Positions 1 through 7,163 of a stretch of DNA of 43,467 nucleotides are shown here, in pieces; positions within the stretch are counted from its first letter, which is position 1, and every line of letters starts with the position of its first letter. Source of the DNA: Candidatus Vecturithrix granuli (GTDB lineage: Bacteria > Moduliflexota > Moduliflexia > Moduliflexales > Moduliflexaceae); NCBI GenBank assembly GCA_000739535.1, contig DF820474.1:6799-50265 (forward strand). Direction: 5' to 3'. Under the pieces are notes generated by a model. That model did not search any database and was not told where the DNA came from. It was given only the letters and a program-made list of their open reading frames with translations. Both the position numbers and the translations under genes were made by a program.

Positions 1-51
1 CTCCAGTTTCGCGGCTATCAACGATGCGCGAAACTGGAGTTTCGCGCTACA
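1..51 (+). repeat. Palindromic 5'-leader repeat, family A (left end cut by window)
   Basis: This is the right part of a 63-nt inverted repeat whose full copies lie at 14260-14322, 35601-35663, 41816-41878 and 43402-43464. The arms carry GCGAAACTCCAGTTTCGCG and its complement, and the element ends in CTACA. It is followed directly by TTTTCAGGGGAGGA, which is the Shine-Dalgarno site of the gene starting at 72. An ATG inside the right arm (24) is in frame with that gene and would add 16 repeat-encoded residues; the strong ribosome site argues against its use. Confidence 0.9.
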
Positions 52-71
52 TTTTCAGGGGAGGAAAATTT

Positions 72-569
72 ATGAGTTTGTTAGATCCCATTATTGCCGA
101 ATTGCAACACGAAGCCGTCACAACACGGAAACTATTCGAGCGCGTCCCGGATGAACAATTCGACTGGCAGCCTCATCAAAAATCCATGTCCGTGAGGAAC
201 CTCACGAACCATATTGCGCAGATTTATAACTGGTGCGGCTATATTGTGAATCAGGATGAACTCGACATTGCTACCGCGCAATTCGAGCGGAAGATGGCCG
301 GCACGACGCAGGAATTGTTAGCGCTGTTTGATGAAAATGTCGCCAATGCGGTCGCATTACTCAAAAAACAAGACGAGCAGCATGTCCTGAAGACCTGGAC
401 TTTCCGCAACGGCGCACAGGTCATGTTTGCCTTGCCGCGTATGGCCGTTATACGGACGATGGTACTGAATCATGGGATTCATCACCGCGGCCAGTTTTCA
501 GTCTATCTGCGTTTGCTGAATATTCCCTTGCCTCCTATGTACGGTCCTACGGCTGATGAGCCGATGTAA
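72..569 (+). CDS. DinB-family metal-binding protein
   Basis: A 165-residue protein of the DinB/YfiT four-helix-bundle superfamily. Members bind a divalent metal with three histidines; many act as thiol-dependent transferases or have no known substrate. The expected triad is visible: H47 in LTNHIAQI and H134/H138 in NHGIHHRGQ, followed by the usual short tail LLNIPLPPMYGPTADE. Length fits the family. The start at 72 is chosen because GGGGAGGA lies 7-8 nt upstream; a longer in-frame reading from 24 would translate the palindromic repeat. It stands alone, with a hairpin leader in front and repeats behind. The family is clear; the reaction is unknown. Confidence 0.88.
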   Translation: MSLLDPIIAELQHEAVTTRKLFERVPDEQFDWQPHQKSMSVRNLTNHIAQIYNWCGYIVNQDELDIATAQFERKMAGTTQELLALFDENVANAVALLKKQDEQHVLKTWTFRNGAQVMFALPRMAVIRTMVLNHGIHHRGQFSVYLRLLNIPLPPMYGPTADEPM

Positions 570-593
570 AGCAATGTCTCATGACGATCAATC

Positions 594-685
594 GCCAGTC
601 TCAAAGCGCAAGGACGCTGAAGCGCCCTGCGGAATCGGATAGTGGGCTTGAGCCTGCTTCAGCTTTGAGACCGGCCATTGATGGC
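594..685. repeat. Imperfect inverted repeat in the 570-832 gap
   Basis: The 263-bp gap between the DinB-like gene and the RHH gene holds no credible ORF. CCAGTCTCAAAGC near 594 is nearly complementary to GCTTTGAGACCGG at 662. The right arm continues into a 24-nt segment (662-685) that recurs with one mismatch at 12561-12584, beyond the methyltransferase gene. Confidence 0.6.
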
Positions 686-832
686 TGGGCTGAGGAGAGA
701 TAAGTAGTATTTTCGCAAGTATGACGATTTCCTTGACAAAACGTAGGGTGCAAGCCTACAGTGTAAATAACTGCCAGAAGGAATACAACTACAGCGGATT
801 TGAGAAAATAACGGATTTGAAGGGAGGATGCG

Positions 833-1144
833 ATGAGCACAGCCACAGCAAAAATCAAACCACAAACAAAACTGCGCAAAAAGCGAGTGAGCATTCGCCT
901 TAATCCGGATATTCACCAGCAAGCCGAGCAGCTTGCAAGGGCTGACAAACGCAGTTTTTTGCAATTTGTCGAACTTGCGTTGGAACGCTATCTTCAGGCG
1001 ATCCAACACGAGAACAGCACTCTGGACCAACAGGTGGTCGCAAAATATTTACAGATAGGCGCGATCTATCCGATTTTCACGCCCTATGGCGCAGAAGCTG
1101 CTGCTGAAAAATTAAGCGAACTCTTAAAAAGGCGACCAACATGA
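833..1144 (+). CDS. Ribbon-helix-helix DNA-binding protein, antitoxin-like
   Basis: A 103-residue protein with a basic N-terminus and a ribbon-helix-helix core at about residues 17-56 (KKRVSIRLNPDIHQQAEQLA...FVELALERYL). This is the CopG/MetJ-like fold used by many antitoxins and small repressors, which dimerise and often repress their own operon. The remaining 45 residues look helical and match nothing I recognise. GGGAGG sits 6 nt before the ATG. The stop overlaps the start of the next reading frame (ATGA at 1141-1144), so the two were built as a coupled pair, but the partner is broken. It may have been the antitoxin of a toxin-antitoxin pair; the fold is likely, the role is inferred. Confidence 0.72.
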   Translation: MSTATAKIKPQTKLRKKRVSIRLNPDIHQQAEQLARADKRSFLQFVELALERYLQAIQHENSTLDQQVVAKYLQIGAIYPIFTPYGAEAAAEKLSELLKRRPT

Positions 1145-1428
1145 TACCACGACGATTTGCATATTCACGTATGCCTGCTTATCCGGGTCTTGAGCCGGGT
1201 TTACCTGTTATTCCTTTTACTCTGACCTATCAGGGAAAATCCTGTACCATCCAGGCCATCGTTGACAGCGATGCAAGCATCAATGTGCTTCCCTACAATG
1301 TCGGCGCAAAATTGGGCTTGATCTGGGAGATCCAGACCTTCTTTTTTCAAGAATTTGATGTCGTGTTTTCCGGTTCACAGCAAATCTTTGAGATTGCTCC
1401 CAAAGGTGTCCTGCTTCAGTCAACTTGA
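1141..1428 (+). pseudogene. Degenerate retropepsin-like aspartic protease
   Basis: The 95-residue reading frame contains AIVDSDASINVLPYNVGAKLGL, close to the active-site region of bacterial clan AA (retropepsin-like) proteases, where the motif is D-S/T-G-A. The catalytic glycine is Asp here (GAC AGC GAT GCA), one base from Gly. After LIWEIQT the sequence jumps to FFFQEFDVVFSGSQQ and FEIAPK, which resembles the C-terminal block of such proteins. The flap and middle strands, some 40 residues, appear deleted. It overlaps the upstream RHH gene by 4 nt (ATGA). I infer an inactive relic; the family call rests on the motif and the tail, and the deletion size is estimated from memory of the family. 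Confidence 0.6.
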
Positions 1429-1438
1429 AAGGTGAGAC

Positions 1439-1458
1439 ATGGCCAACGAACCGATTGA
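1439..1458 (+). repeat. 20-nt duplicate of the Res gene start
   Basis: ATGGCCAACGAACCGATTGA occurs here and again at 2659-2678, where it is the first 20 nt of the restriction-helicase gene. Here it opens only a 20-codon frame that ends inside the TIR gene. It looks like a footprint of the event that placed the TIR gene between the protease relic and Res. Confidence 0.8.
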
Positions 1459-1478
1459 CATGACGAGAGGAAGAAACG

Positions 1479-2396
1479 ATGGATATAGAAGCGCAGGGTG
1501 ACATCAAAGTCTTTATCTGCTACGCCAGAGAAGATATGGCGATCGCCAAATATTTGTATCAGGATTTGCGCCAACCCGGCATACGACCCTGGATGGATAC
1601 GGAAGATTTGCAACCCGGGCAGCAATGGAAAGAGGTCATTGCCGACGAACTGCAGCGCAGCGACTTTGTGCTGGTGCTGCTCTCGTCCCGTTCTCTGACG
1701 GAATACGGCTATGTTCGCAAAGAACTGAACGACATACTTGACCTGGTGAAACGATGCCCGTCGGATCGCTGTTTTCTGATTCCGGTGCGCCTGGAAGCGT
1801 GTGAACCGAAAGAGGAACAATTGCGACAGATTCAGTGCTACGACCTTTTTCTTCAATCGTATCCCAAAGGGTTGACGCAGATTTTCAAGGTCCTTCTGCC
1901 GAACGGCAGACGGGTTGCGCTCCGCCGCGAGCCGATGACGGTGTCAGAAAAGGACAGGTACAAGGTATTTGAACTTAAGGGACACAATTTCCCACGCACC
2001 TATATTGGGAATGATTTTGAAGACCAGGGCGAGGTCGTTATTGACCATGCCACCAGCCTGATGTGGCAAAAATCCGGCTCACCGAACCTCATGACGTATG
2101 CAGAGGCTCAGGAGTATATCAAGGCGCTCAACCGGGAACGTTTTGCCGGATTCGCTGACTGGCGTCTGCCCACCATCCCGGAACTTATATCATTGATAGA
2201 ACTAGAGCAACAGGAGAACGGCTTGCATATCAACCCGATTTTTGACGTAACGCAATGGTGGTGTTGGAGCGCGGATCGCTTACCAGAAGGTGGTTCGCCG
2301 TGGTCGGCGTGGAGCGTCAATTTTCGCAACAGCAACGTGTACTGGAGCTACTTCGACAACACCCGCAGTTCCATCCGCGCGGTGCGTTCCAAATAA
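1479..2396 (+). CDS. TIR-domain protein with C-terminal DUF1566 (C-type-lectin-like) domain
   Basis: A 305-residue two-domain protein. Residues about 9-135 form a TIR domain: KVFICYARED (first strand and BB-loop side), DxFVLVLLSSRSL, and YVRKEL with E82 at the position of the catalytic glutamate of TIR NADases. Residues about 175-305 are a DUF1566/Lcl-type domain (ATSLMWQKSG, GFADWRLPTIPEL, WCWSAD, final SSIRAVRS), related to the C-type-lectin/FGE fold. TIR domains in bacterial immunity deplete or cyclise NAD once triggered; the lectin-like half would be the sensor. The ATG follows GAGAGGAAG. The 3' end looks like a hypervariable target (see 2299-2393). Domain calls are firm; the defence role is inferred from architecture and neighbours. 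Confidence 0.85.
   Translation: MDIEAQGDIKVFICYAREDMAIAKYLYQDLRQPGIRPWMDTEDLQPGQQWKEVIADELQRSDFVLVLLSSRSLTEYGYVRKELNDILDLVKRCPSDRCFLIPVRLEACEPKEEQLRQIQCYDLFLQSYPKGLTQIFKVLLPNGRRVALRREPMTVSEKDRYKVFELKGHNFPRTYIGNDFEDQGEVVIDHATSLMWQKSGSPNLMTYAEAQEYIKALNRERFAGFADWRLPTIPELISLIELEQQENGLHINPIFDVTQWWCWSADRLPEGGSPWSAWSVNFRNSNVYWSYFDNTRSSIRAVRSK
2299..2393 (+). other. Candidate diversity-generating-retroelement variable region
   Basis: The last stretch of the DUF1566 domain is rich in NNC codons that A-directed mutagenesis of AAC would produce: AAC, AGC, AAC, TAC, AGC, TAC, TTC, GAC and AAC lie between invariant-looking GTG and TGG codons, and the gene ends with ATCCGCGCGGTGCG (IRAVR). Position at the extreme 3' end of a lectin-fold gene is where DGR variable regions lie. 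No template repeat, reverse transcriptase or Avd gene is in the window, so this is a candidate only. Confidence 0.4.
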
Positions 2397-2510
2397 TGAT
2401 ATTGGTCATTTGATTATTTGACTCTTTGATCCTTTGCTTTTGGGGGCCCTTCGACGAGGCTCAGGATACGGTAAAGGAGGCTTATTCATACGGATCAAGC
2501 TTACGGTTTT

Positions 2511-2582
2511 CGTCCTGGAAGGACGGTTGAGAATAGCCCACCGTTAAAACGGTGGGCTATTCTCACCTGTCCCTCCGGGACA
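2511..2582. repeat. Three consecutive hairpins between the TIR and Res genes
   Basis: Three perfect small palindromes lie in series: CGTCCTGGAAGGACG (2511-2525), a 17-bp stem with a 2-nt loop at 2529-2564 (arm GAGAATAGCCCACCGTT), and TGTCCCTCCGGGACA (2568-2582). The first two recur at 12511-12556. The 2397-2658 gap otherwise holds no gene. Confidence 0.85.
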
Positions 2583-2658
2583 AAGAACATTAACCTGATA
2601 CGTATGGATTTGCCACCTGTCGAAAAATTTTTGATTACACGCATAGGGGCAAGCAGCT

Positions 2659-5600
2659 ATGGCCAACGAACCGATTGAGAATCCGGTGATTAATTCACCT
2701 TTTGCAGAACCGCTGCGGCATTTTCGATTCAGCGACGCGGGCATTACGAATGAAATCGCGCCGGGCCGGCGCAAAAGCGTCTATTTTATCCCGATTGCAA
2801 AGCCCAAACAGCGCAGCAGCCAATTATCGCTGCAATACGAACAGCAGAGCGAAGCCAGAGAGAATCGCCTGATTAACGAATTGCGGGAAAAGGTCGCGCC
2901 CTGGCGGCGCGCCGACTATCCGGGCGTCAGTTACACCACGCGCCGTCTGTTGGAATACTGGCAGCGCGCGGAGCGCGAACGCCGGCTGTTTTTCTGCCAG
3001 ATCGAGGCGTTGGAAATCATTATCTATCTGACCGAATTGGGCCGCAATGCGGATCTGAATTATTTTGAGAACCAACTGCGCGAGGCCAACGCCAACGCCA
3101 CGCCTGAAGGCCATGCACCCCTGCCGCGCATCGCGTTTAAGATGGCGACCGGCAGCGGCAAAACCGTCGTGATGGCGATGCTGATCGCCTGGCACACGCT
3201 CAACAAGCTCGCCGACCGCCAGGCGCGTAAGTTTTCAGACGCGTTTCTGATTGTGACCCCGGGTCTGACAATCCGCGACCGTCTGCGCGTGCTGCTGCCC
3301 AACGACCCTGACAATTATTACCAGCGATTAGACCTCACGCCGCCCTCGATGTTCGCTGATTTAGGACAAGCCAAAATCTTGATCGCCAATTACCACGCCT
3401 TTCTGCTGCACGAACATACGAAAGCCGGAAAATTGACCAAAACTCTTCTGACGCCGAACAATGCGGCCAGTCCTTTCACCGAAACTCCGGGACAAATGGT
3501 GCGGCGCGTGTGCGGAGCCTTTGGCGGCAAAAAGGGGATCATCGTCATCAACGACGAAGCGCACCACTGTTACCATCCGAAACCGGATGACCGCAAAATC
3601 AAGCCGGAAGATGTTGATCTGAAAGAACTCGAAAGCCTGGAAGAAGAAGCGCGGGTCTGGATTAACGGGTTAGAAGCGATTCAGCAGAAGATCGGCGTGC
3701 GCGCGATCTATGATCTTTCGGCCACGCCCTTTTTTCTGCGCAGTTCCGGTTACAATGAAGGCATGTTGTTTCCCTGGGTGGTCTCTGATTTCTCCCTGAC
3801 CGACGCCATTGAGAGCAGTATTGTCAAAGTGCCGCGCGTGCCGGTGGCGGATAATACAGCTCAGGCTGAAGATTTGATCTACCGCAACCTCTGGAAACAC
3901 ATTCGCAAGGACATTCCCAAAGGCACGCGCCGCAAAGAGGACGAGGGCAGCGAACCGACCCTGCCCAAAGAACTTCAGGGCGCGCTGCACAGCCTGTACA
4001 GTCATTACGAAAAAACGTATAAACTCTGGGAACAGGCGCGGCTGAGCGGCGCAACTGACGCGCCGCCGCCGGTCTTTATCATCGTCTGCAACAATACGCG
4101 CACCTCCAAAACCCTGTTCGATTACGCGGCCGGCTATGAGAAAATCGAAAACGGTGCGCCGGTGCTTGTGCCGGGCAAACTGCCGCTGTTCAGCAACGTG
4201 GAGGAATCCGGCGCGATTACCGAACGCCGTTGGAGCACTCGCCCCAGCACGCTTCTGATTGATTCGCAGCAGTTGGAATCCGGCGAGAGCCTGAGCGCGG
4301 AGTTTAAAACCGCGGCGCAGCGCGAGATTGAAGAGTTCAAAGATGAACTGCGCGTCCGCTATCCGGGGCGCGATGTGACCACGCTGACCGATGAGGAACT
4401 ACTGCGCGAAGTCATGAACACGGTCGGCAAACCGGGCAAGCTTGGTGAGCAGATCAAGTGCGTGGTGTCGGTCTCCATGCTCACGGAAGGTTGGGATTGT
4501 TCGACTGTGACGCATATCCTCGGCGTGCGCGCCTTCGGCACGCAACTGCTGTGCGAGCAGGTCGTGGGTCGCGGACTGCGGCGCATGAGTTACGAACCTG
4601 AAACGCATACCGTTGAGATGGATGGAACAACGTTTGAATTTCAAGCCTTTCCGGTGGAATATGCCGAAGTCTATGGCGTGCCCTTCGAATTCATCCCCGC
4701 GGCCGGCAAAGCGCGCCAGATTCCCGGACCTGTAGCCGGCATCCGCGTGCAAAGCCTGACTGAACGCGCCGCGAGCCGCATTACCTTTCCGCGCGTGATG
4801 GGGTATTGCCATGAATTTGGCAGCGAACGTCTGAGCGCGCATTTCGACGAAAGCGCCCGCTATACACTCACGCCGCGCCATCTGCCCACCTTTGTCGAAA
4901 CCGCGCCGATTGTCGGTGAAACCAGTTTTCACGGACTCTACGATCTGCAACAGCGGCGCATGAATGAAGTCGCATTCTTCCTGGCCCGGCTGGTGTTAGA
5001 GCAGTATTTCCGCCAATCTGACGACCCGTCCGCCGGCTTCATCGGCAATCCTGCGGCAACGCCGGTCAAACCCTGGCTGTTTCCGCAACTGCTCGCGATT
5101 GTCAAAACCTGGCTGGATACCTGCCTGATCTGCAAGGATCAGACCTTTCCGCAAATGCTGCTGATTCACGAATACGCGCACACGGCCGCGGACCGCATTT
5201 ATCACGGCATCGCCCACGCTATGAGCGCGGAGAGCCGCCTCAAGCCGCTTTTGCACCCCGTCGAAAGCGTCGGCAGCACCGATGAAGTTAATTTTCTCAC
5301 GCGCAAACCGGTCTATCTCACGAACGCCAAATGTCCGCTGTCGCATATTGTGCTGGATAGCGGCTGGGAGCGCAACGTGGCGCAGGCCCTGGAACATCTG
5401 CCGCAGGTACAGGCCTACGTCAAAAACGCGCACCTCGACTTTACGATTCCCTATACATACCAGGGGCAGGATCGCCGCTATACTCCCGATTTTATCGCCA
5501 AAGTTGACGATGGGCGCGGCGCAGGGGATTTATTGCACCTCGTCATCGAGGTCTCCGGCGAACCCCGCGACGATAAAGCCGCCAAAGTCTCCACGATTAA

Positions 5601-5730
5601 GAATTTGTGGATTCCGGCCGTCAACAATAGCGGTCAATTCGGGCGCTGGGCGTATCTTGAAATTACAGACCCTTATCAGGCCATCAGCGGGTTACAGGCG
5701 TTTTTGGAGAACTACAGGGATTTCACATAA
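2659..5730 (+). CDS. Type III-like restriction endonuclease, SF2 helicase/nuclease subunit (Res)
   Basis: A 1023-residue DEAD/DEAH translocase with a C-terminal nuclease. Helicase motifs are in order: Walker A ATGSGKT (163-169), DEAH (299-302), SAT (354-356) and VVGRGLRR (635-642). The end carries a PD-(D/E)xK-like pair, PDF (943-945) and IEVSGE (963-968); the second half reads E-x-S, not E-x-K. Such subunits partner with beta-class methyltransferases, here at 9496-12246, separated by four other frames rather than adjacent. Together they would modify and restrict DNA at a short site. No strong ribosome site precedes 2659 (AGGGG about 11 nt upstream). The last codons lie inside a palindromic repeat. 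The type III-like assignment is confident; the recognition site is unknown. Confidence 0.9.
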   Translation: MANEPIENPVINSPFAEPLRHFRFSDAGITNEIAPGRRKSVYFIPIAKPKQRSSQLSLQYEQQSEARENRLINELREKVAPWRRADYPGVSYTTRRLLEYWQRAERERRLFFCQIEALEIIIYLTELGRNADLNYFENQLREANANATPEGHAPLPRIAFKMATGSGKTVVMAMLIAWHTLNKLADRQARKFSDAFLIVTPGLTIRDRLRVLLPNDPDNYYQRLDLTPPSMFADLGQAKILIANYHAFLLHEHTKAGKLTKTLLTPNNAASPFTETPGQMVRRVCGAFGGKKGIIVINDEAHHCYHPKPDDRKIKPEDVDLKELESLEEEARVWINGLEAIQQKIGVRAIYDLSATPFFLRSSGYNEGMLFPWVVSDFSLTDAIESSIVKVPRVPVADNTAQAEDLIYRNLWKHIRKDIPKGTRRKEDEGSEPTLPKELQGALHSLYSHYEKTYKLWEQARLSGATDAPPPVFIIVCNNTRTSKTLFDYAAGYEKIENGAPVLVPGKLPLFSNVEESGAITERRWSTRPSTLLIDSQQLESGESLSAEFKTAAQREIEEFKDELRVRYPGRDVTTLTDEELLREVMNTVGKPGKLGEQIKCVVSVSMLTEGWDCSTVTHILGVRAFGTQLLCEQVVGRGLRRMSYEPETHTVEMDGTTFEFQAFPVEYAEVYGVPFEFIPAAGKARQIPGPVAGIRVQSLTERAASRITFPRVMGYCHEFGSERLSAHFDESARYTLTPRHLPTFVETAPIVGETSFHGLYDLQQRRMNEVAFFLARLVLEQYFRQSDDPSAGFIGNPAATPVKPWLFPQLLAIVKTWLDTCLICKDQTFPQMLLIHEYAHTAADRIYHGIAHAMSAESRLKPLLHPVESVGSTDEVNFLTRKPVYLTNAKCPLSHIVLDSGWERNVAQALEHLPQVQAYVKNAHLDFTIPYTYQGQDRRYTPDFIAKVDDGRGAGDLLHLVIEVSGEPRDDKAAKVSTIKNLWIPAVNNSGQFGRWAYLEITDPYQAISGLQAFLENYRDFT

Positions 5731-5790
5731 GCAGGGATTGTTATAAGCAAGGGATTAAAAATCCTTGCTTATGAGAAATCCGTGTAGTTT
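5710..5790. repeat. Palindrome family B overlapping the Res stop codon
   Basis: Outer arms read AACTACAGGGATTTCACATA and, in complement, AACTACACGGATTTCTCATA. An inner hairpin (ATAAGCAAGGGATT / AATCCTTGCTTAT) fills the centre. The Res stop TAA (5728-5730) lies within the left arm, so the repeat encodes the last residues of Res. Related ends occur at 7050-7130, 9281-9387 and 9415-9487. Confidence 0.85.
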
Positions 5791-5806
5791 CAAAGGAATC
5801 ACCAGC

Positions 5807-6112
5807 ATGACAATTCGAACATACTTCAACCTGCGCAAAAAGCGAATCTTAATGGTGCTTTTTGGCTGTGCTGTGACGGCAATCGTGAGTGCGCTTCTCA
5901 GCGTGCGGTATGAGTTCCTCTTTTTGTTCACCCTGTCAGGCGTCGCAACGGCCATTGTCGTCATGTATTGTGCCGTGATTTTTGGATTCCGCTGCCCGAA
6001 GTGCAGGGGGCAGTGGGGGTATCTGGCCATGTATTCGGGGAAGACGTTTTCGATCCGGAAGGATCTCAAATATTGTCCGTATTGCGGCGCCGACCTCGAT
6101 AAGGAGATTTAA
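5807..6112 (+). CDS. Small membrane protein with C-terminal zinc ribbon
   Basis: A 101-residue protein, not recognised as a named family. Two hydrophobic segments (about 14-32 and 37-60) suggest a helical hairpin in the inner membrane, with a cytoplasmic tail. The tail holds two CxxC knuckles, C63-P-K-C66 and C90-P-Y-C93, the pattern of a zinc ribbon. The start at 5807 has AAAGGA about 11 nt upstream; an in-frame ATG at 5765 would begin inside the palindrome and is less likely. It sits between Res and the XisH/XisI pair on the same strand. Function cannot be inferred beyond a membrane-tethered metal-binding module. Confidence 0.7.
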   Translation: MTIRTYFNLRKKRILMVLFGCAVTAIVSALLSVRYEFLFLFTLSGVATAIVVMYCAVIFGFRCPKCRGQWGYLAMYSGKTFSIRKDLKYCPYCGADLDKEI

Positions 6113-6149
6113 TTACAGCATTATTCATGAGTATTGACCTTCTTTATTC

Positions 6150-6207
6150 GTACCCCGGACATCCCTGTCCGGTCTATTTGCAGCCCGGACAGGGATGTCC
6201 GGGGTAC
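6150..6207. repeat. Inverted repeat, GTACCCCGGACA family
   Basis: GTACCCCGGACATCCCTGTC and its complement form a near-perfect hairpin of about 24 bp per arm with a short AT-rich loop. A half copy lies at 43371-43394. The 6113-6393 gap otherwise holds only this hairpin and a weak promoter-like TTGACA at 6285. Confidence 0.85.
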
Positions 6208-6393
6208 AGGTCTGTTTTTCCCTGAAAGGGATACAGATATGATGAATGAGTAAAAAAATAATCGTGGATTTTTCATCCTTCTGCTTGACAAACCGGATGA
6301 CGCAAGCATAGAGTTGTTATTTATCGAGCAACAACTTTATGATTCAATTAGCTGCGTGAAGGCAAGCTGGCAATGTGATGAGGATGGTGTATT

Positions 6394-6492
6394 ATGCCCG
6401 TCAGAGATATGTACCATGATGTGGTCAAACATGCGTTAATCAAGAATGGATGGACGATTACGAAGGAGGAGATCGTCTTATGGCAGACATAG
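6394..6492 (+). pseudogene. XisH remnant (N-terminus only)
   Basis: The 32-residue frame begins MPVRDMYHDVVKHALIKNG and continues WTIT, matching the conserved N-terminus of XisH (fdxN element excision controlling factor), normally about 130-140 residues. After residue 23 it runs straight into the ribosome site of the XisI gene and stops. The rest, which carries the nuclease-like fold of XisH, is missing. A single internal deletion joining codon 23 to the xisI leader explains it. XisH and XisI are usually adjacent, which supports the call. Confidence 0.75.
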
Positions 6493-6830
6493 TAATCTAT
6501 CGCGAGACGATTCGAAAGTATTTACAGGATTACGCCAATCTGGTCGCTTCCTCTGCCTTAGAAACGGAGCAGGCGATTGAAACGGAAGTGGTGTTCGATA
6601 CCGAACACGATCATTATCAATTAGTGAATGTCGGTTGGCAGGATGAACACCGTATTTATGGCTGCGTGGTGCACATTGACATCAAAGATGACAAACTCTG
6701 GATTCAGCATAATGGAACCGAATTGCCGGTGGCTGAGGATTTGGCGCGATTAGGCATTCCTAAGGATCATATTGTGTTGGGTTTTCAAGCCCCGATCCGC
6801 CGTCAATACTCCGATTTTGCAGTAAATTGA
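6480..6830 (+). CDS. XisI-family protein
   Basis: A 116-residue protein matching XisI, first described as a factor controlling excision of the Anabaena fdxN element. Family hallmarks are clear: DTEHDHYQLVNVGW, RIYGCVVHIDIKD, KLWIQHNGTE, and GIPKDHIVLGF near the C-terminus. XisI proteins usually pair with XisH; their wide spread outside cyanobacteria suggests a toxin-antitoxin or conflict role, but the mechanism is not established. The start at 6480 is set by AAGGAGGA 10 nt upstream; a longer in-frame ATG (6450) lies before that site. Its XisH partner is reduced to a stub immediately upstream, so this copy is orphaned. Confidence 0.88.
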   Translation: MADIVIYRETIRKYLQDYANLVASSALETEQAIETEVVFDTEHDHYQLVNVGWQDEHRIYGCVVHIDIKDDKLWIQHNGTELPVAEDLARLGIPKDHIVLGFQAPIRRQYSDFAVN

Positions 6831-6854
6831 AATTTTGTAACAATTTCCCTGGCT

Positions 6855-7006
6855 TTTTCGTCGTAGGCGATAGAGTATTGTAGTAACGTTGCCTCCATCC
6901 CCTCCCTGTTTTCGCCGTAGGCGATCCATAGGGTAACCGTTGCGCGGTAAGGAGGATGACGGGAGCGCTGTCGTTTGCTACAATACTGGATCGCCTACGG
7001 CGAAAA
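6855..7006. repeat. Inverted repeat with 30-bp arms
   Basis: TTTTCGTCGTAGGCGAT followed by AGTATTGTAG on the left pairs with CTACAATACT then ATCGCCTACGGCGAAAA on the right. A further internal copy of TTTTCGCCGTAGGCGATC lies at about 6911, so the element looks nested. It sits between XisI and the STAND gene. Confidence 0.8.
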
Positions 7007-7035
7007 GATGGGCAAAAGAATAAGGTTTTTCCGGC

Positions 7036-7144
7036 ATGTTTGGAAAAAACTACAAGGATTGAGTGTACAAGGGATTGAAAACCCGGTTTTACAAGGTATC
7101 TCAAATCCTTTGTACACTCAATCCCTGTAGTTTTCCCCAAACAT
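7036..7144. repeat. Palindrome family B with longer ends
   Basis: ATGTTTGG...ACTACAAGGATTGAGTGTAC on the left mirrors GTACACTCAATCCCTGTAG...CCAAACAT on the right. The ACTACA-GGATT core is shared with the repeats at 5710, 9281 and 9415. It ends 19 nt before the STAND gene start. Confidence 0.85.
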
Positions 7145-7163
7145 CACGCAAGAACCCAAAATT

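Noticed and set aside
24-71. In-frame upstream ATG giving the DinB-like protein a MRETGVSRYIF extension; the same extension appears before KdgK (14287).
   Set aside because: Both extensions are encoded by the palindromic repeat itself and identical in unrelated genes; strong ribosome sites precede the shorter starts.
4399-4950. Minus-strand open frame of 183 codons within Res.
   Set aside because: It lies wholly across helicase motif VI coding sequence and shows no recognisable domain.
6285-6313. Possible sigma-70 promoter (TTGACA at 6285) ahead of the XisH remnant.
   Set aside because: No convincing -10 hexamer at 16-18 nt; not listed as a feature.
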